Part shown: one piece after another, positions 1 through 9,656 of the stretch
How positions within the stretch are numbered: the stretch's first letter is position 1
Layout of the letters: the number at the start of each line of letters is the position of its first letter
Assembly: GCF_025602895.1 (NCBI RefSeq)
Contig: NW_026516268.1
Coordinates: 186,001 to 250,000 of the forward strand
From: Polychytrium aggregatum
Taxonomy: Eukaryota; Chytridiomycota; Chytridiomycetes; Polychytriales
DNA: 64,000 nucleotides
Direction: 5' to 3'
Made by a program: the position numbers and the translations under genes
The notes under the pieces: generated by a model
What the model saw: only the letters and a program-made list of their open reading frames with translations
Databases searched by the model: none
What the model was told of the DNA's origin: nothing

Positions 1-2456
1 CTCGTTCCAGCAACGCAACCGGCCGCGCGGCATACCTTTCGAAGCGGATACTCAAACAGCCGCTTTCCGTTGGGGCTGCAGGCAAAGGCGCTGAAAACGA
101 GAAAGGCGGTTTGGAAGTCATGAGATGGCCCTCCAAGCTCGCGACCCAAACAACTGGGCTGCCAGTGCGCACATGCATCCATATCATCGCATCTCGCATA
201 GCGAAATGCTGGGTGGGGCTTACTGCTTCGACGGCCTCGGGTCATTCGAGAAATATGGATGCACCAGTGCCTCGTCGGCTGTGATTCGCTTGTTTGGATC
301 GTACTCGAGCATGGCTTGCAGAAGATTCATTCCCTCCTCGCACTTGGACGACGCATAGGTCGAATAGAACTTGCGCAGATCGTTGCTTTGGTTGTGCGGG
401 CCACCGGGTCCATCCTGGGGCCGTTGTAGCAACCCCTTGAGGTTGACGTATTCAGGCATGTGCTCAATCCCAGGCCACCGCTCCTCTGCGAAAGACAATA
501 TTTGGATATGAATATCCAAGTGAGCTGCTTGTGCATCCCATGCCTCCTAGCCGTGCAAGGGGCACATTGTGTCCTTCAAGCAAAGCACCTCCAGCGCTCT
601 CATCGCCGGCGGCCGCACTGCGTCAATCAATCTCGACTTGCTTACTTGTAGGCGTTCCAAGCACGGTGATGATCTGCATCATCTGATCCTTTTGGAATGG
701 AATGACCTTTTTGCTGTCCATCTTGGCCTCTTCGCCCTTGAAAATGGGCCGCAGCATGAGCAGCTCCGCAAATATGCAACCGACTGCCCAGATATCTATC
801 ACAAAGCACGAAGGAGCGTTTGAGCATACGTGGGCATTGAAGGTGTTCATGAAGGTGGCAGGTCACGGCGGGCAAGCATGCGACCAGTCCCTTCCAAGAC
901 TCGGCACATAGGCGTCGAGATAGGGACAAGCCGGGCCGCTCCAGTCGATGCAGACCCAATACACCGAGCCACGGCACTGCGCCTGTTACCTACCAACGGC
1001 TTTGGTATAATGCCTGGCTCCCAAAAGTAGCTCCGGGGCACGGTACCTGCGGATAGGCTTGTCAGACACCGATAGATGGCCCAGTCCGTAGCATATCCGT
1101 ATCTTGGATCGATACGGCTCGTTGCTGCGGGGCCGAGTTCGCATACCAGATAGTCACTACGACCTTGTCGCCATTGAATAGCGGCTGCAGAGGCTTCTGG
1201 AACAAACGAGCCAAGCCCAGATCCGCTGTTGTTGGTGAGGTGTTGAGATGGGTCGTCGAGTGAGCCGTGGATCCAAGCATATCCTCGCCGCGATAGCCCG
1301 TGATGGAGCACTTCCTCCACTCGGGTCGCCTATGTCCCTGTCCCTGTCCCTGTCCCTGTCCTTACCTATTTTTACAACGCCATCGGAAGTGACGAGGATA
1401 TTGGCAGGCTTCAAATCCTGGATTGTGTAGCGAGGGATGTCGAGGCTGAGCAAAGTCGTTTCAGCGGTGGTCGCCGCGGTGTATGCGAGAACGCAGGACG
1501 CATCCACCGCAACAGTTATGCAGTCATCAGGCGCACCAATGCGCTGTAATCGCCAAGTACTGAGATCAAGCCCCGCAGTCGCAACTGTGCTCCAAAATCG
1601 GCGGGGCTGTCGATCAGATCCGATGCCGGGTCGCAGAGGCATGCCGACAATTGACGTACTCGATGCAGCACCCAGTTGGCGTGTAAATACGAGAGGCCGT
1701 TGAGCAGCTGCCACAGGAACGATTTGATGGTGAAGTTTGGGATGGGCTTCCGTTCTTGGTGGCTATGGAAGTGCAGGATTTGCTGTTGCATTTGATTCGG
1801 TCGCCACACAGCAACAGGTCAGCACGGCACCCCAGTTCCGGGCGAATGTCAAAGAATCAAATGTTTAGATGAGAGGGATGTTGGAGCAGGAGGATACGGA
1901 GGTGCTGCAGCGTTGTGTGTTGTCCGGGGGAAGGGAGGGAGTGGATGGTTGTGGAATGGAGAGGCTGTAGCTGCTTGTCAGGCCCTGCGGGTATGAGCCG
2001 CACAGCCAACCGCTCAGCCGGCCGTCTCAAAGATGAACAAGGTCATGGCAGAGGCGAAAAAGGAGGGGGTGTCGGTGGATATGCACTGGGACTGCTCACC
2101 AACAGATCATGCTCGGCATACTCCAAGACCATCGAGATGGAGCGGTCGATCGGGTCCAGGAGCACTTGCTCGAGAGCGACGATGTTTTCGTGCGCGAGCT
2201 CGCGACAGAGCGAAATTTCCCGACAGGCCGACTGCGAGATGCCGAGCAGGCTCTGATCGCCCTCTTTCTCGGGCTTGAACTTTTTGATGGCATAGAGTAC
2301 TTTGTTGTCTGGGTTCTGGGAGGTTGCCTTATAGACTCGGCCGTACGTCCCCGAGCTGATGAAGCCAATGATGTTGTAGCTCGTGAAGATGGAGCGCCGG
2401 CTCTGGTCCTTTTTCCGCTTGAAGAGCTCGAGCTGGCTTTCGCACGATTGGGCCAT
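1..2456 (-). CDS. SSN3: Mediator kinase CDK8 (Srb10/Ssn3), 3' end outside window
   Basis: Cyclin-C dependent kinase of the Mediator kinase module, a nuclear regulator of RNA polymerase II transcription. Exons on the minus strand: 2100-2456, 1660-1782, 1366-1417, 1147-1225, 994-1046, 646-795, 224-485, 36-90. All phases agree, giving 377 codons before another donor (gtatgc) at 35-30, so the C-terminus is missing. Seen: glycine loop [10 protein letters not shown], catalytic Lys in YAIKKF, SQSACRE helix (SMSACRE in animal CDK8), [10 protein letters not shown], a DLG metal motif where animal CDK8 has [31 protein letters not shown] and [16 protein letters not shown]. The [16 protein letters not shown] block and the missing activation-loop Thr separate CDK8 from other CDKs. 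The start is the Met of MAQSCESQ; an in-frame Met further upstream is possible. The intron at 1226-1365 holds a (TCCCTG)n repeat. Confidence 0.95.
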
Positions 2457-2927
2457 GGTGCCGAGGGCGAAGGGCAGCGCCGGCAGGGATCGCTCTGGGC
2501 TCTTGGATCGTCTTGCCTTGCGGGGCAGGAGAGACGATGCGATTGTTGGCCACAAGTGCTCGGCTGGTTCGTCCGGCTTTGATCACGGGCGATGTCCACG
2601 TGACGGCGCAATGTGGCTGGCAGGCAGTGCACCAGCATGAGCGGTTCAGGCTTGCTGCGATGGGCTGGGAGTAACCGGATGATGAGCGGCGAGTGACGAG
2701 GCTGGCAGTCGAGGGTTGAAGATGGCGTGGAAATAAGGATCAAAAATGGCGGGTTGCTGATCGCGGGCGGTGCATGCACGGAGCTGCAGTCTGGCTGTTA
2801 CGAATTCCCACACCGCTCTGATCGATACTTTGGGCGAACAAAGTAGGTGGATTGCACTCTGGAATCGCACTCGAGCATCGCGGCATCAGCACGATCGAGC
2901 CAGCAGAGATCGACGACAGGTATTCAT
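2457..2927. other. Intergenic, upstream of CDK8
   Basis: This is the 5' flank of the CDK8 gene. I see only short overlapping frames without family features, and no clear repeat or RNA gene. Confidence 0.5.
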
Positions 2928-3248
2928 ACAGTCGGTCCAGAAAGAAACGGGACAGTCACTTTCTGGCATCGGCGACAAGTCTGCTGAATTTCAACAGGTT
3001 CCAGTGAGCAAGCGATTGTTTCCCGTCGTGGTTGGCGATCTCTTTGTGTGGTGTATTCACTCGACTCTCTGGACTGCTCCATGGTGTATTTATATCAAGA
3101 TCTTCGGTCTTCTCGAGTCGCTTGGCTTCCCGGAACTGTGAGCACACCCGAAAATCGAGCCGCTTGAATCGCCTGGGTGGTGCCGTTCTCTTGCGGGGAG
3201 CTATCTGAGTGAGAAAGCGTCCTTGATTCAGATCCAGAAACGCATCAC
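2928..3248 (-). mobile_element. Internally deleted relic of the Fanzor-like element
   Basis: A 320-bp copy of the element at 4879-5818. Its right end (2928-2965) matches 4879-4920 almost base for base around ccagaaagaaacgggac and tttctggc. Its left end (3217-3248) matches 5787-5818 in 31 of 32 bases (gcgtccttgattcagatcc and onward). Between the ends, patches still align: the minus frame VCSQFREAKRLEKTEDLDI corresponds to VCSHCWEFKRLESPEYLDI in the larger copy, but the coding domain is mostly deleted and the zinc-ribbon cysteines are partly lost. It lies in the same orientation as the larger copy. A non-coding, MITE-like derivative is the best reading. Confidence 0.8.
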
Positions 3249-3313
3249 TGAACGGTCATGGCCACCGCGCGATGTGTTGAGTGATATCAGTCACCAACGG
3301 CCAAAGCTTGCTT

Positions 3314-3319
3314 TTTATT
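3314..3319 (-). terminator. Poly(A) signal AATAAA for the small secreted protein gene
   Basis: AATAAA on the minus strand about 200 nt past the stop codon of the gene at 3521-3925. No other minus-strand gene ends nearby. The 3249-3520 stretch otherwise reads as 3' UTR. Confidence 0.4.
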
Positions 3320-3520
3320 GGATTGGCTGTAGTTGCGCTTCTTGGGGGAACACTTGCTGCTGCCGGCTGGCGGCAACAACGGCAGTGATGATGGATCGTG
3401 CAAATGCCTCGATGAGTGTCGTCAAGCGATGCGGCGGCCTCCGATGCAAACAGCGGAGGGTGCTGATCTGCGTTTAACGGGAATGAAATCGCCTCAAGTG
3501 CGATATGCGAGCTGCGGCCT

Positions 3521-3925
3521 TCATTTGTGTTGCCTCTGGTATGCATCGGCCACTTTGCTCTGGAACGAGCGCAGCCAGCGCTGGAATTCCTCGTTCGTGG
3601 CAGCGCTCTAAGTACCCAGGCGAGCATCAGCATGGTCGCATGACGATGCAGTATGGAATATGATCGTTATCGGCTGCGCATGGGTGTGCTATGACTTACA
3701 TCAAATCGCTGACCTCCTTCTCGAGCAGAGGTCTGTGCGTTGGATGGCACAAATGTGAGATCATCAGCCTCAACAATTCAGCACCAGCGATCCAGCACAG
3801 CACGAACTAGCCGCCATGATAACTGCCCCACGCACCTCGGCCTGTTGACTTGCGTCGTTCAATGTCTCGGCGGATGTGATTGAAGCAGCGGCGGCTATGA
3901 GTACGAGCCAGCTGGAGAGATGCAT
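3521..3925 (-). CDS. Putative small secreted protein, 69 aa, three exons
   Basis: I do not recognise a family. Exons 3836-3925, 3700-3732 and 3521-3607 join in phase at standard sites (gtgcgt, gtaagt; cag, tag) to give 70 codons with the stop. The N-terminus is a classic signal peptide: MHLSSW, hydrophobic LVLIAAAASI, then TSA for cleavage. The remaining ~50 residues are hydrophilic, rich in Gln, Ser and Ala, have no Cys, and end in a basic amphipathic segment (EEFQRWLRSFQSKVADAYQR). It sits between the two Fanzor-element copies. The possibility that it is not a gene remains, because it is short and rests on splice prediction and the signal-peptide pattern. Its last exon weakly recalls inhibitor-I29 propeptides, too weakly to name. 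Confidence 0.5.
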
Positions 3926-4878
3926 GTTGTATCTTGGTGCTGTCTATTGAGGGGAGAAAGGAGTGATGCGGGCTCGGAGCTGGCGAGCGGTAAGTGTCTG
4001 CCGGGGTGCCGCTGCCGGCAAGAGAAAATGTAGATGGCGATCGGACAGGGGAGCCGTCCTTCCTTCCGAGATCATTGTGATGTCCAGTCACACCCTTGTT
4101 TGTTGTTGGCTTCCACAGCCAGCCGGCAACGGACCTGCACCGGCTCCGAGTCGACAGCTCCATTTTCTAGAAGGACGGTGTTGTGATGGGACAAAGCGAC
4201 TCACTTGGGTGGATGATTGGGAGGCGCTCAAACAAAGTCATGGAGATGCGGGCGGCATTGTTGGCCGAGCGATACCATTCCTGCCATTCGCGGATCGGTA
4301 AGTGATCCCACAGCCCAGTTGGCTATCAGCGTGAATGTTGGTCGTCTTGGACAAAGATAATGGACCGTGGGACTCGCAGTAGACAAAGCCAAGTGTCTAT
4401 TACAGTGAAACGAGACACCCTGGATTTTAGACCATTGACCGAATAATTTGTATCTCAATACCATCGCGCGCTGGCCATGACCGGGAAGCGACCGGTGGTC
4501 TCCACTCGGAGGCTGCCAAAGTGATCTGTTTCTTATCGCATTGCTTGACGCAAGCCATCTCATACTACATGCACTATGAAAAAATTTCTTGTTAAAAAAA
4601 TGGGCGAGAACGAAAAAGCGCGCTCTCGGAGCCACCTCGGTCGGCGAGAAGAGCAGTCTCTGGCGAGAGACCCCCGAGGGAAGGCGAGAAGCCTCTCGCC
4701 GTCACACACACACACATCCGCACACACACACATCCGCACACACACACACTTTGCACAAGGGAGTCAAACACCTCCCATCACCATCCCAAGAGGGATGGCA
4801 ACCCCGAAGTGGACTGCCCAGAATATGGGCGACCCGGCATCCACTGTCGAAATGAACAACGAACAGTGCGAAATACTT
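3926..4878. other. Intergenic with a CA microsatellite
   Basis: This is the 5' flank of the small secreted protein gene. Frames here are short and without domain features. A CA-rich microsatellite occupies 4702-4750. Confidence 0.5.
4702..4750. repeat. (CA)n microsatellite with CATCCG interruptions
   Basis: Three runs of cacacaca separated by two copies of catccg, seen directly. It creates spurious Thr/His-rich frames on both strands. Confidence 0.95.
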
Positions 4879-5782
4879 ACAGTCTATCCAGAAAGAAACG
4901 GGACACTTCCCCTTTCTGGCTTCTGAAGCCCGCTGACTGACTTGTAGGCCCAGCGGGTAGACCATGGCATTGCACTCCTGTCTTCGTTGGCAATCTCTTT
5001 GTTTTGGTTGGTTTCGGGAGCATGGTCTTGAATACACCCGGCCGATCTCCTGTGGCGATGATCGACTGGCATACCGAGATCATGTTCCTGGCTGCATTGA
5101 TGTCTCGACCCCACAGCGTATGGCAGCTTGCACAGCTCCGTACATAATGTGGTTTCTCGATATCAAGATACTCGGGTGACTCGAGTCGCTTGAATTCCCA
5201 ACAATGTGAGCACACCTGGGACGTGTTGAACTCGTTCACCGAGCACACATGGATCTTGGAGACGGATCGGTCTGGTGGTCGTCTCTGGTGGTGGTGGAAC
5301 TGCTCAAAGTACTTGGCAAACCTGAGTCTCCTGGGACTGGATGCGTATCCCTTCCCCTGTTTCCAGGAGGCATTCCCAAAGGCAATCACCACTTCGGTCT
5401 CCTTTGGTGCCTGGTCAATGACTCGCTTGCACATCTCGTGGACAGTGCGCTGTCGCTTGCCGTAGAGATCGAGTCGCTTGAATCGCCGTCGCCGAGTCAG
5501 GCTGAAGTACAGCTGTTTCTCCAGCATGTCTCCATCGAACACATGGCGAATGTATCGCAGGAAGGGATCCAACCCAGGGATCTTGGGACTTGGTGTGGTG
5601 CTCATCCATTGCTGCAGACCAAGGATCTTGTGGGTGCTCTGGATCCACTTGGTCGCCTGGGTGGTGTCTTTCGCTTGTGGGGAGCCATCTGGCGAGAAAA
5701 TAGCGACGATGGCTGGTTCTGCCCTTGGGGAAGAAAGAATCTCCTCAAAACCAGCGCATTTTGGGCTGACAGAAATGCTCAC
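4877..5782 (-). CDS. Truncated Fanzor/TnpB-like RuvC nuclease, 301 aa
   Basis: Family knowledge: Fanzor proteins are RNA-guided DNA nucleases of eukaryotic transposons, related to TnpB and Cas12. Seen here: AFGNASW (matching the AFGDAS-type block), then NEFNTSQVC with the RuvC-II Glu in the EFxTSxxC context, a zinc ribbon CSHC...CASC, and WGRDINAARN carrying the RuvC-III Asp. Around residues 30-40 FSPDG matches the segment that follows the RuvC-I DPGxR motif, but the Asp itself is not visible (SSPR is found instead). The protein lacks the ~200-400 N-terminal residues (wedge and REC regions) of full-length Fanzors. The reading frame is open for 302 codons, and its 3' end overlaps the conserved right-end repeat. 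Probably catalytically impaired or a remnant; a regulatory or competitor role is possible. The family call is firm, the activity is not. Confidence 0.85.
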   Translation of the reverse strand: MSISVSPKCAGFEEILSSPRAEPAIVAIFSPDGSPQAKDTTQATKWIQSTHKILGLQQWMSTTPSPKIPGLDPFLRYIRHVFDGDMLEKQLYFSLTRRRRFKRLDLYGKRQRTVHEMCKRVIDQAPKETEVVIAFGNASWKQGKGYASSPRRLRFAKYFEQFHHHQRRPPDRSVSKIHVCSVNEFNTSQVCSHCWEFKRLESPEYLDIEKPHYVRSCASCHTLWGRDINAARNMISVCQSIIATGDRPGVFKTMLPKPTKTKRLPTKTGVQCHGLPAGPTSQSAGFRSQKGEVSRFFLDRL

Positions 5783-5818
5783 AGTGGCGTCCTTGATTCA
5801 GATCCAGAAACGCATCGC
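4879..5818 (-). mobile_element. Compact Fanzor-like (eukaryotic TnpB) element, ~940 bp
   Basis: Borders are defined by comparison with the copy at 2928-3248: the right end (4879-4920) and left end (5787-5818) are conserved and similarity stops outside them. The element carries one ORF (next entry) whose start lies only ~36 bp inside the left end and whose last codons are the right-end repeat itself. There are no obvious terminal inverted repeats, as expected for IS605/IS607-type TnpB elements and many Fanzor elements. I could not identify a target-site duplication. A third, solo right end lies at 61186-61226. Confidence 0.75.
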
Positions 5819-6243
5819 TCGCTCAATCAGTCGTGGGAAGACATCTTGTCAAGGTGAGTCTTGCCTGATAGCCAAACGATCATGTCATCTCGCTGACACA
5901 CAGCCACGCTTGACTAGGTTTCCAACCAGAGAGATTCAGACGGTGGTGGTTCTTGTCCGCAATCGGAGTGGAGCTTCCAACAATGATACAATTGGTCATT
6001 CCTCCACACCAATTGCCCACCACCACCGTCAATCGGCTCAAGACGATACCAAATGCCGTCAACCGACCATGGCCGGATTCCAACTTTTGCTGCATCTTGG
6101 TCTACAGCGTGTATTCATATTCGAGATGAGCAGCCGCGAGGGGGACGGAAAAAATTGATAGTGATGGTCATGGAAGTGGTGTGGTATCCCGGTTTTCCGA
6201 ATAGTATAGATCATGCCAACATAGATAGCGAAGGCAGGGTGCT
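5819..6243. other. Intergenic between the Fanzor element and TFIIIA
   Basis: Contains the 3' flank of the minus-strand zinc-finger gene and the left flank of the Fanzor-like element. I see no gene here. Frames crossing it are continuations of antisense shadows. Confidence 0.5.
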
Positions 6244-8432
6244 TCAGGAGAGCGGCGTCTCGCTGGTCTTGCTCTGGCTGGACCGCCGGTGCCAACCTTT
6301 GTGCTCGGGCCAAATGATGCTCTCATCCCAGGCCATATTGACGCCAAAGTAGTCATCTTCTTCGCCCTCATCCAGATTCTCGCTTGTGCAGTCGCTGAAC
6401 TCGTCGGTCCTGCCGTCTCGATCCAGTCCAAACTCGCTTGCATCATCGTAATCATCTTCATCTTGTTCATCAGGGATGTGGCTCTTGCCATCGAGCCCAT
6501 CCCACTCCGGGTGTGCTGCCAAAATGTGCCGCTGGAGGTCGTAGTAGCGTGAAAACTTGAGTGGGCAGTCCTGGGCATAGCAAGCAATCGTCCTTCTGGG
6601 GTGCTTGACCATGTGGTGGCCCGTCAGTTCTTCCCGAAACGAGCCGGGCCCGGTGTAGTCCGAACGGCGTTTCTTTGGTGTGAGTTGGCCCTGTGAGATT
6701 GAGATGGATGGCATGAGGGAAATGCAAGCGCCAGCTGCTGGAACACAGCCCAAGCACTGAGTGATGGACATCTTGGGCAACTCAGAGGCGACAACATACA
6801 CTCGCACTCTCAAGAGCATGTCGCTTCTGATGCCGAGCCAGGGTCTCTCTGCGGCTGAAGAGACGGCCACATCCATCGACGGGACACTTGAACTCCTTGA
6901 GCCGTTCGTGTGCAGCCTTGACATGGGTGTCGCGGCTCTTTTCCTGGGGTTCATGGTGCGTTGATGCACATCACATGGAGTGTCAGTGGTGCCGGAGGAT
7001 AATCGTAGGTCGACCTCGCAAGAAACACTCTTGCTTTGGTGTCGTGCCAGCGCTTGTCTATCGCTCGTTCCCGGATGCAGCCTTCCCGTCCATATGGCTG
7101 ATACCAATCGGGCGGCGGCATCAACGGCCGCTTGCCTTTGGTCTCCCCACAGCGCCACAGAGATTGGCCTTGGCCTTGACCTTGGCTGCACTCCCTTGCA
7201 CATGCACTTACCGTGACGTATTCACGATCGCAGTCCGCCCATGTACATTTGAACTTTTCTCTCGTTCGCTCGTGGACAAGCATATGAGCGGCCAAGACTT
7301 TTCTCTGCGCAAAGGCTCGATTGCAGATTGGGCAGACTACCGGATGGTCGTCTCGAAGATGGGCTTGCAGATCCACATACCGCCTGAACTCGCTCTCGCA
7401 GTCATCGATTCCACAGCGGTATCGCAGCCTGTCTGGATCGAGTGTTTCGCAGGGGCGTTAGATCCATCGCCATTGAAAAGCCGTCTCCTCCTCACCAGTG
7501 GGCTGTGCATTAGCCTTGAGATGGCCGCGGACAAGTGCAGTTCTAAATCGACCTACCTGAGTGAGTGTGCATATGTGATTTGAGCTGCGAGGAAGTCTTG
7601 AAGCTTTTGGTGCAGTCCTTGTGCTCGCATATGAACGGATTCTGCCCTGTGTGAACTGTCATGTGCTTTCGGAGCTGATGGTGCTTCGAGAATGCCTCCG
7701 AGCAGCCTTCGAAGGAGCACTGCAGATCGGAGCCAGAGGAGGAGAGGCTGGGCATTGAGCATTTGGGTATGCGGCGCAGGTTGGCAAGTGCAGAGACAGG
7801 ATGTCTCCAGGCGATGCAGTTGATCGAAACCATCCAGCTCGCCGGGCGGGACCCATGCAGCCGTGGCGACACATTGCATCGGGGCACCTCGGGCCGTAAA
7901 GCCGATGGCTGCCAGGATGAGGAGCCGACAGCTCCAGTCCGGAGACTTACTTCGTATGGCTTGGGCTTTTCATGGGTCTGGTAGTGCCGCTTGAGATGGC
8001 AGTTGGTCGGAAACGACCTTGTGCAGTCTTGATAAGTGCATTTGAAGGGACGCCGCTCCTCCTGGTTGTCGAGATGCGACAAAGCATGGACGGCAAGATG
8101 CTCGGACCGGCCATAGCGCTTGTCGCATCCCGGATGCTGGCACGCATAGGGTCGCTGGAGAACATGCAGCAGTACGAGGGTCAGGTTCGCAGGCACCCCC
8201 CGATGAGCAGCGAAGCTGGATTCTGAACTCAGCTAAGCTTGGGTTGCTCGATGGCGCTCGCCAGCACAAGGATACCACATGGAGATAACATCTGCTGCTA
8301 GCCCGACAGCGAATCCCTTCCGTTCAATGGGTCGGCGGCAGTGCTCCGTACCTCGCCCGTATGGGACCGGTGATGTCGCTCCAGCTTGGTGGCATTTTTG
8401 AAGATCTTTGGACACTGGTCGCATTGATGCAT
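6244..8432 (-). CDS. TFIIIA-like C2H2 zinc-finger protein, ten fingers
   Basis: Probable transcription factor IIIA, which binds the internal control region of 5S rRNA genes for RNA polymerase III. Exons: 8352-8432, 7951-8154, 7557-7719, 7212-7432, 6800-6943, 6244-6690, all in phase, 419 aa. Ten consecutive C2H2 fingers occupy most of the protein, several of the TFIIIA form (FKCTYQDC...HLKRHYQTH, FICEHKDC...QLKSHMHTH). Fingers 4, 6 and 8 only become complete after splicing, which supports the model. A C-terminal acidic tail (DEQDEDDYDDASE) follows finger 10. Typical TFIIIA has nine fingers plus, in some fungi, a separated extra one. An in-frame Met at 8519 would add 29 residues. The start is divergent from the next gene across about 300 bp. 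A different multi-finger factor cannot be fully excluded. Confidence 0.8.
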
Positions 8433-8729
8433 GGCTGTCTCGGTGGGTCTCTGGGTCGATCGGCGGGTCTCTGGGTCGATCGGTGGTGGCTCACTGGCAA
8501 GCTGGCCTTGCACCGGCAAGCATGCTCGCTGGGTTGGCCCCGGGCAGACCTGCGATGCTGGAGAAAGGGACAGCGAGACCGGACCGGAGAAGGCGAGCCA
8601 AGGAAAAAATCAGGCCTGTTCTGGATGATGCGCAGCATCTCAAGCCCGACTGTTCTTTGCCCCGATCGCCTCGCCCACCACGATCCTCACGATCAAGTCC
8701 TCCCCCCTGCGACGACAGTGGCTGCAGCA

Positions 8730-9219
8730 ATGGCCGAGCCGCTTGGACAGACCAGCACTGCGAACGGCCTTGAGCAGACAGAAGGTGCGCTCGGAGGCCC
8801 GCTTGAGACGCTCTCGAGCGTGCTCTACCAGATTGACCAAGAGATTGTCTCGCTCTCAGACGAATCCGACCAACAGTGAGTTTTGCCTATGCCTGGCCAG
8901 CTATATCGTCCCATCAAAGTGCCGTTCTCCGGCAGACGTTCTTCTCTAGTCGGTGTCGCATTGAATGCCGCTTGCCAGACCGTCTGGCTCACCGACAGGC
9001 TGTCTCGTTTCCTCCCAATCCCCTCACACCGTCGAATCCAGGTTCTTCTATTCCACCCTTGTGCGGCTCCGGGAAGAGCTTCAACAAAAGTCCAAGCAGC
9101 TAACCGAGAGCGAGATTGAATACGAGTCGAATCAGAAAGCCCTTGAGCGACTGCGGGCCAACGTGAGCCGGTTCCAGGCCCGAGCAGAGGAGCTCGAGCG
9201 CTCGTCGGCATTGCAATGA
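8730..9219 (+). CDS. Small coiled-coil protein, 107 aa
   Basis: No family recognised. Exons 8730-8875 and 9042-9219 join in phase (gtgagt/ccag). The first exon encodes an acidic stretch (YQIDQEIVSLSDESDQ), the second a charged heptad-type helix with Leu/Ile at a/d positions (LVRLREELQQKSKQLTE...) ending ERSSALQ. No signal peptide or membrane segment. It is divergent from TFIIIA and convergent with TRS23. Could be a subunit of a small coiled-coil complex; the sequence does not say which. Confidence 0.6.
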
Positions 9220-9656
9220 AAGTCATCGCTGGAAAGGGCACGTCTTGGCTGATCGAGCGCTCCAATGGCTGCATGGCTCTGTATTGGGCTGTGGCCGGAA
9301 GCACGCTTCGATGCCACATCTAGATGGGTGCCCAAGTTGAAGCCCTGTTTCTTTATCCAACAACTGCAAGACCAAAACGTATCGCCAACTAGCATGCAGC
9401 CATCGAAGCGGGAGTGGCCTGCATCTCGGAATCGACAACGTGTGTCAGATGTCCTCTCATCTCGCCAAAGGCTGGCTGGCTGAGATTTGGATATCATCCT
9501 CATCCTCATCTTCATCTTCATCAGCCATCGCCTCTCAGTCGCGGCTTGCGAGGACAAGCAATGCGCTCCAGCATTCGCAACAGCAAAACAACTGGCTGTG
9601 CAATCTACCGCTTTATCGCAATGACTCTGCAATAAAAAAACTACAAGGGATGCCTC
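9220..9656. other. Intergenic between convergent genes
   Basis: 3' flanks of the coiled-coil gene and TRS23. A TCATCC/TCATCT repeat lies near 9493-9525. An aataaa at 9631-9636 reads on the plus strand and could serve the coiled-coil gene. No gene seen. Confidence 0.5.

Noticed and set aside
4877-5782. Bacterial IS605 contamination as origin of the TnpB-like ORF
   Set aside because: Base composition and flanking intron-containing genes are continuous with the window, and two further copies of the ends lie elsewhere in it. The CxxC spacing and EFxTS context fit Fanzor.
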